The notes under the pieces are model-generated. The model saw only the letters and a list, made by a program, of their open reading frames with translations, did not search any database and was not told the DNA's origin. The position numbers were made by a program, and so were the translations under genes. DNA of 6,617 nt from Acidobacteriaceae bacterium. Its GTDB lineage: Bacteria; Acidobacteriota; Terriglobia; Terriglobales; Acidobacteriaceae. The DNA lies in assembly GCA_003135315.1 (NCBI GenBank), contig PLBD01000514.1, positions 1 to 6,617 of the forward strand, in the 5' to 3' direction. Of this stretch, positions 5,712 to 6,617 are shown piece after piece. Each line of letters begins with the position of its first letter. Position 1 is the stretch's first letter.

Positions 5712-6269
5712 TTACGACTCGCGTCCCGGCCCGCCTGTCGCCCCGCACTCTCTCCACAGCTTTTCCCAGTTCCACATCCCGGACGTCACTGCGGTTGGCA
5801 GGCGGAATCCCAGCTGGTGAGCCAGCAGGCACACCTGTCCGCGATGGTGGGCTTCGTGGGCCAACATGTAGCACAGCATCTCCGGGCCGACCGGCCACGG
5901 CCTGGCCCAGCCGTCGCGGAGAAACTGTTCGATGCGGCCGCTATCGCCGAGCGCTTCCGACAGCATTTCCACGCAGCGAGCGGCGCTCGCGGCCAATGCT
6001 GCGCGGGCCTGCTGCGGCGTGCAGGGCGCGCGGTTGAGCTGCCGCGGAACTTTCACGTGCGGCGCGGTCAGCCTGATCCACTTGCAGCGGACGTTGTGCA
6101 TGTGGGTGAAGATGGCCGCAATGGTGCGGACGTTTCCGGGCGGCTTGGCATTCCAGGCGGCAGGGTCGAGCTGTTCGATAAGAAGCTGGTTGATGCGATC
6201 GTTGACGGCAAAAATCCGCACTGCGGCTTCGGCGGGTTGAGTGGGTTCAGCGCCTGGGCATGTGGTCAC
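5712..6269 (-). CDS. DinB-family protein
   Basis: The product has 185 aa. It is a DinB/YfiT-type four-helix-bundle protein, a family that typically coordinates a divalent metal with three His and includes thiol-dependent transferases as well as many members of unknown activity. The family pattern is clear: IFTHMHNVR in the second helix (H56 or H58), AHEAHHRGQV in the third (H138 and H142), and a Trp-rich end, GMWNWEKLWRECG. The start is GTG at 6269-6267, because AAGGAG lies nine bases upstream; no in-frame ATG is better placed. The stop is TAA at 5714-5712. It is convergent with the FG-GAP gene and divergent from the gene at 6493. The N-terminal 15 residues before VRIFAVNDRINQ appear to be a poorly conserved extension. 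Substrate is unknown. Confidence 0.88.
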   Translation of the reverse strand: MTTCPGAEPTQPAEAAVRIFAVNDRINQLLIEQLDPAAWNAKPPGNVRTIAAIFTHMHNVRCKWIRLTAPHVKVPRQLNRAPCTPQQARAALAASAARCVEMLSEALGDSGRIEQFLRDGWARPWPVGPEMLCYMLAHEAHHRGQVCLLAHQLGFRLPTAVTSGMWNWEKLWRECGATGGPGRES

Positions 6270-6278
6270 GGCTCACTG

Positions 6279-6284
6279 CTCCTT
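6279..6284 (-). promoter_or_regulatory. Ribosome binding site fixing the DinB GTG start
   Basis: The minus strand reads AAGGAG at 6284-6279, nine bases before the GTG at 6269. A second GTG at 6276 is out of frame, so this site supports initiation at 6269. Confidence 0.65.
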
Positions 6285-6481
6285 AACCCAAGAATACTTC
6301 CAGTCCGCAAAACATTTGAGGCTCCTGGATCGCTCCCGAAGAAAAGCAATTCGAGGCACAGCAAACCGCGCTGCTATCTCCTACACAGATAAGGCGTTGG
6401 ATCGCAAGCAAGGAATCCGTAAGCAGCCTGCAACACGATCCGCGGTACAACTCGCAGAGGTCTTTCCGGCTCTAAGCGGGC

Positions 6482-6487
6482 AAGGAG
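6482..6487 (+). promoter_or_regulatory. Ribosome binding site of the 3'-edge gene
   Basis: AAGGAG at 6482-6487 lies five bases before the ATG at 6493, a textbook Shine-Dalgarno arrangement. It supports a real gene start close to the window end. Confidence 0.8.
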
Positions 6488-6492
6488 ATAAC

Positions 6493-6617
6493 ATGTCCCA
6501 CGGTAAAGTTCTTGCGTTCTCAGTACTTGCGGTTGCCTTGCTCAGCGTTCCATCCCAGGGGTCGGCTCAGGTTGGCGTCGAAGTTGGAGTGGCGCCTGTA
6601 TGCCCGTATGGGTATTT
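6493..6617 (+). CDS. Small exported protein with CPYGY motif (partial, runs off the edge)
   Basis: ATG 6493 opens a frame that is open to the end of the window (41 full codons). The peptide begins MSHGKVLAFSVLAVALLS and continues to PSQGSA-QV. This is a typical Sec signal peptide with a likely cleavage after the Ala of GSA at residue 25. The mature part starts QVGVEVGVAPVCPYGY. I recall acidobacterial exported proteins with this beginning, followed by further Tyr/Pro/Gly-rich PYGYY repeats and a hydrophobic FIGAGPWF-like tail, of unknown function. That continuation is predicted and not seen here. The gene is divergent from the DinB gene, with 223 bases between starts in which I could not find a convincing promoter. 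Confidence 0.8.
   Translation, partial: MSHGKVLAFSVLAVALLSVPSQGSAQVGVEVGVAPVCPYGY

Noticed and set aside
5655..6392. 245-aa plus-strand frame opposite the DinB gene
   Set aside because: It is a high-GC shadow of a clearly conserved DinB gene, begins inside the hairpin repeat, and has a low-complexity Arg/Pro/Ala-rich composition without motifs.
1..6617. CRISPR array, transposase, phage or defence system
   Set aside because: No regularly spaced repeats and no recognisable transposase, integrase, nuclease or toxin-antitoxin genes are present. The genes here look unrelated to each other.

Overview
The window looks like a chromosomal segment of an acidobacterium (Acidobacteriota, probably Terriglobia). 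No marker gene fixes this. It is an inference from several features that I know as typical of that group: the C-terminal tail of a TPR/kinase-type protein (ending near DADPDIPIYKQAQLEYAKLH), an NHL-repeat propeller remnant, an exported FG-GAP protein with Cys-containing GYF modules, a DinB-family protein ending in a Trp-rich KLWRECG-like tail, and the start of an exported protein with a CPYGY motif. Base composition is moderately GC-rich.

Left part (1-2259): The window opens with the last 22 codons of a TPR-type protein. A 328-base gap (72-399) follows with no credible gene but several inverted repeats, including a perfect 13+13 palindrome. A consensus TATAAT box and a strong Shine-Dalgarno then lead into a complete GH13 alpha-amylase-family gene. 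Its best start is TTG at 427, not the TTG at 400, which sits inside the -10 box.

Middle (2260-3060): Downstream of the amylase lies a decayed fragment of an NHL-repeat gene, frameshifted at a C-run and cut off about 25 bases from the 3' end of a minus-strand tRNA-Arg(ACG) that carries an encoded CCA. Upstream of the tRNA on the same strand is a small helical protein gene of 66 aa. Its stop codon lies inside the tRNA promoter. Its own promoter appears to give a leaderless mRNA and carries a 7-4-7 direct repeat.

Right part (3061-6617): An exported 775-aa protein is built from a signal peptide, seven FG-GAP blades (a complete propeller) and three tandem C-terminal modules, each with two Cys and ending in GYF. 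A roughly 50-bp repeat, in the same orientation, lies on each side of this gene; the right copy is a 12-bp GC-rich hairpin between this gene and a convergent minus-strand DinB-family gene. Bases 3044-3254 hold only the RBS of the 775-aa gene and no clear promoter. The last gene, truncated by the window edge, is a divergent small exported protein. Bases 6270-6492 hold only the two ribosome binding sites and no clear promoter.

The genes look independent of each other. I found no operon, no defence or mobile system, and no CRISPR. The most useful leads are the paired 50-bp repeats, the regulatory architecture around the 66-aa gene and tRNA, the leader palindromes of the amylase, and the uncharacterised triple GYF module.
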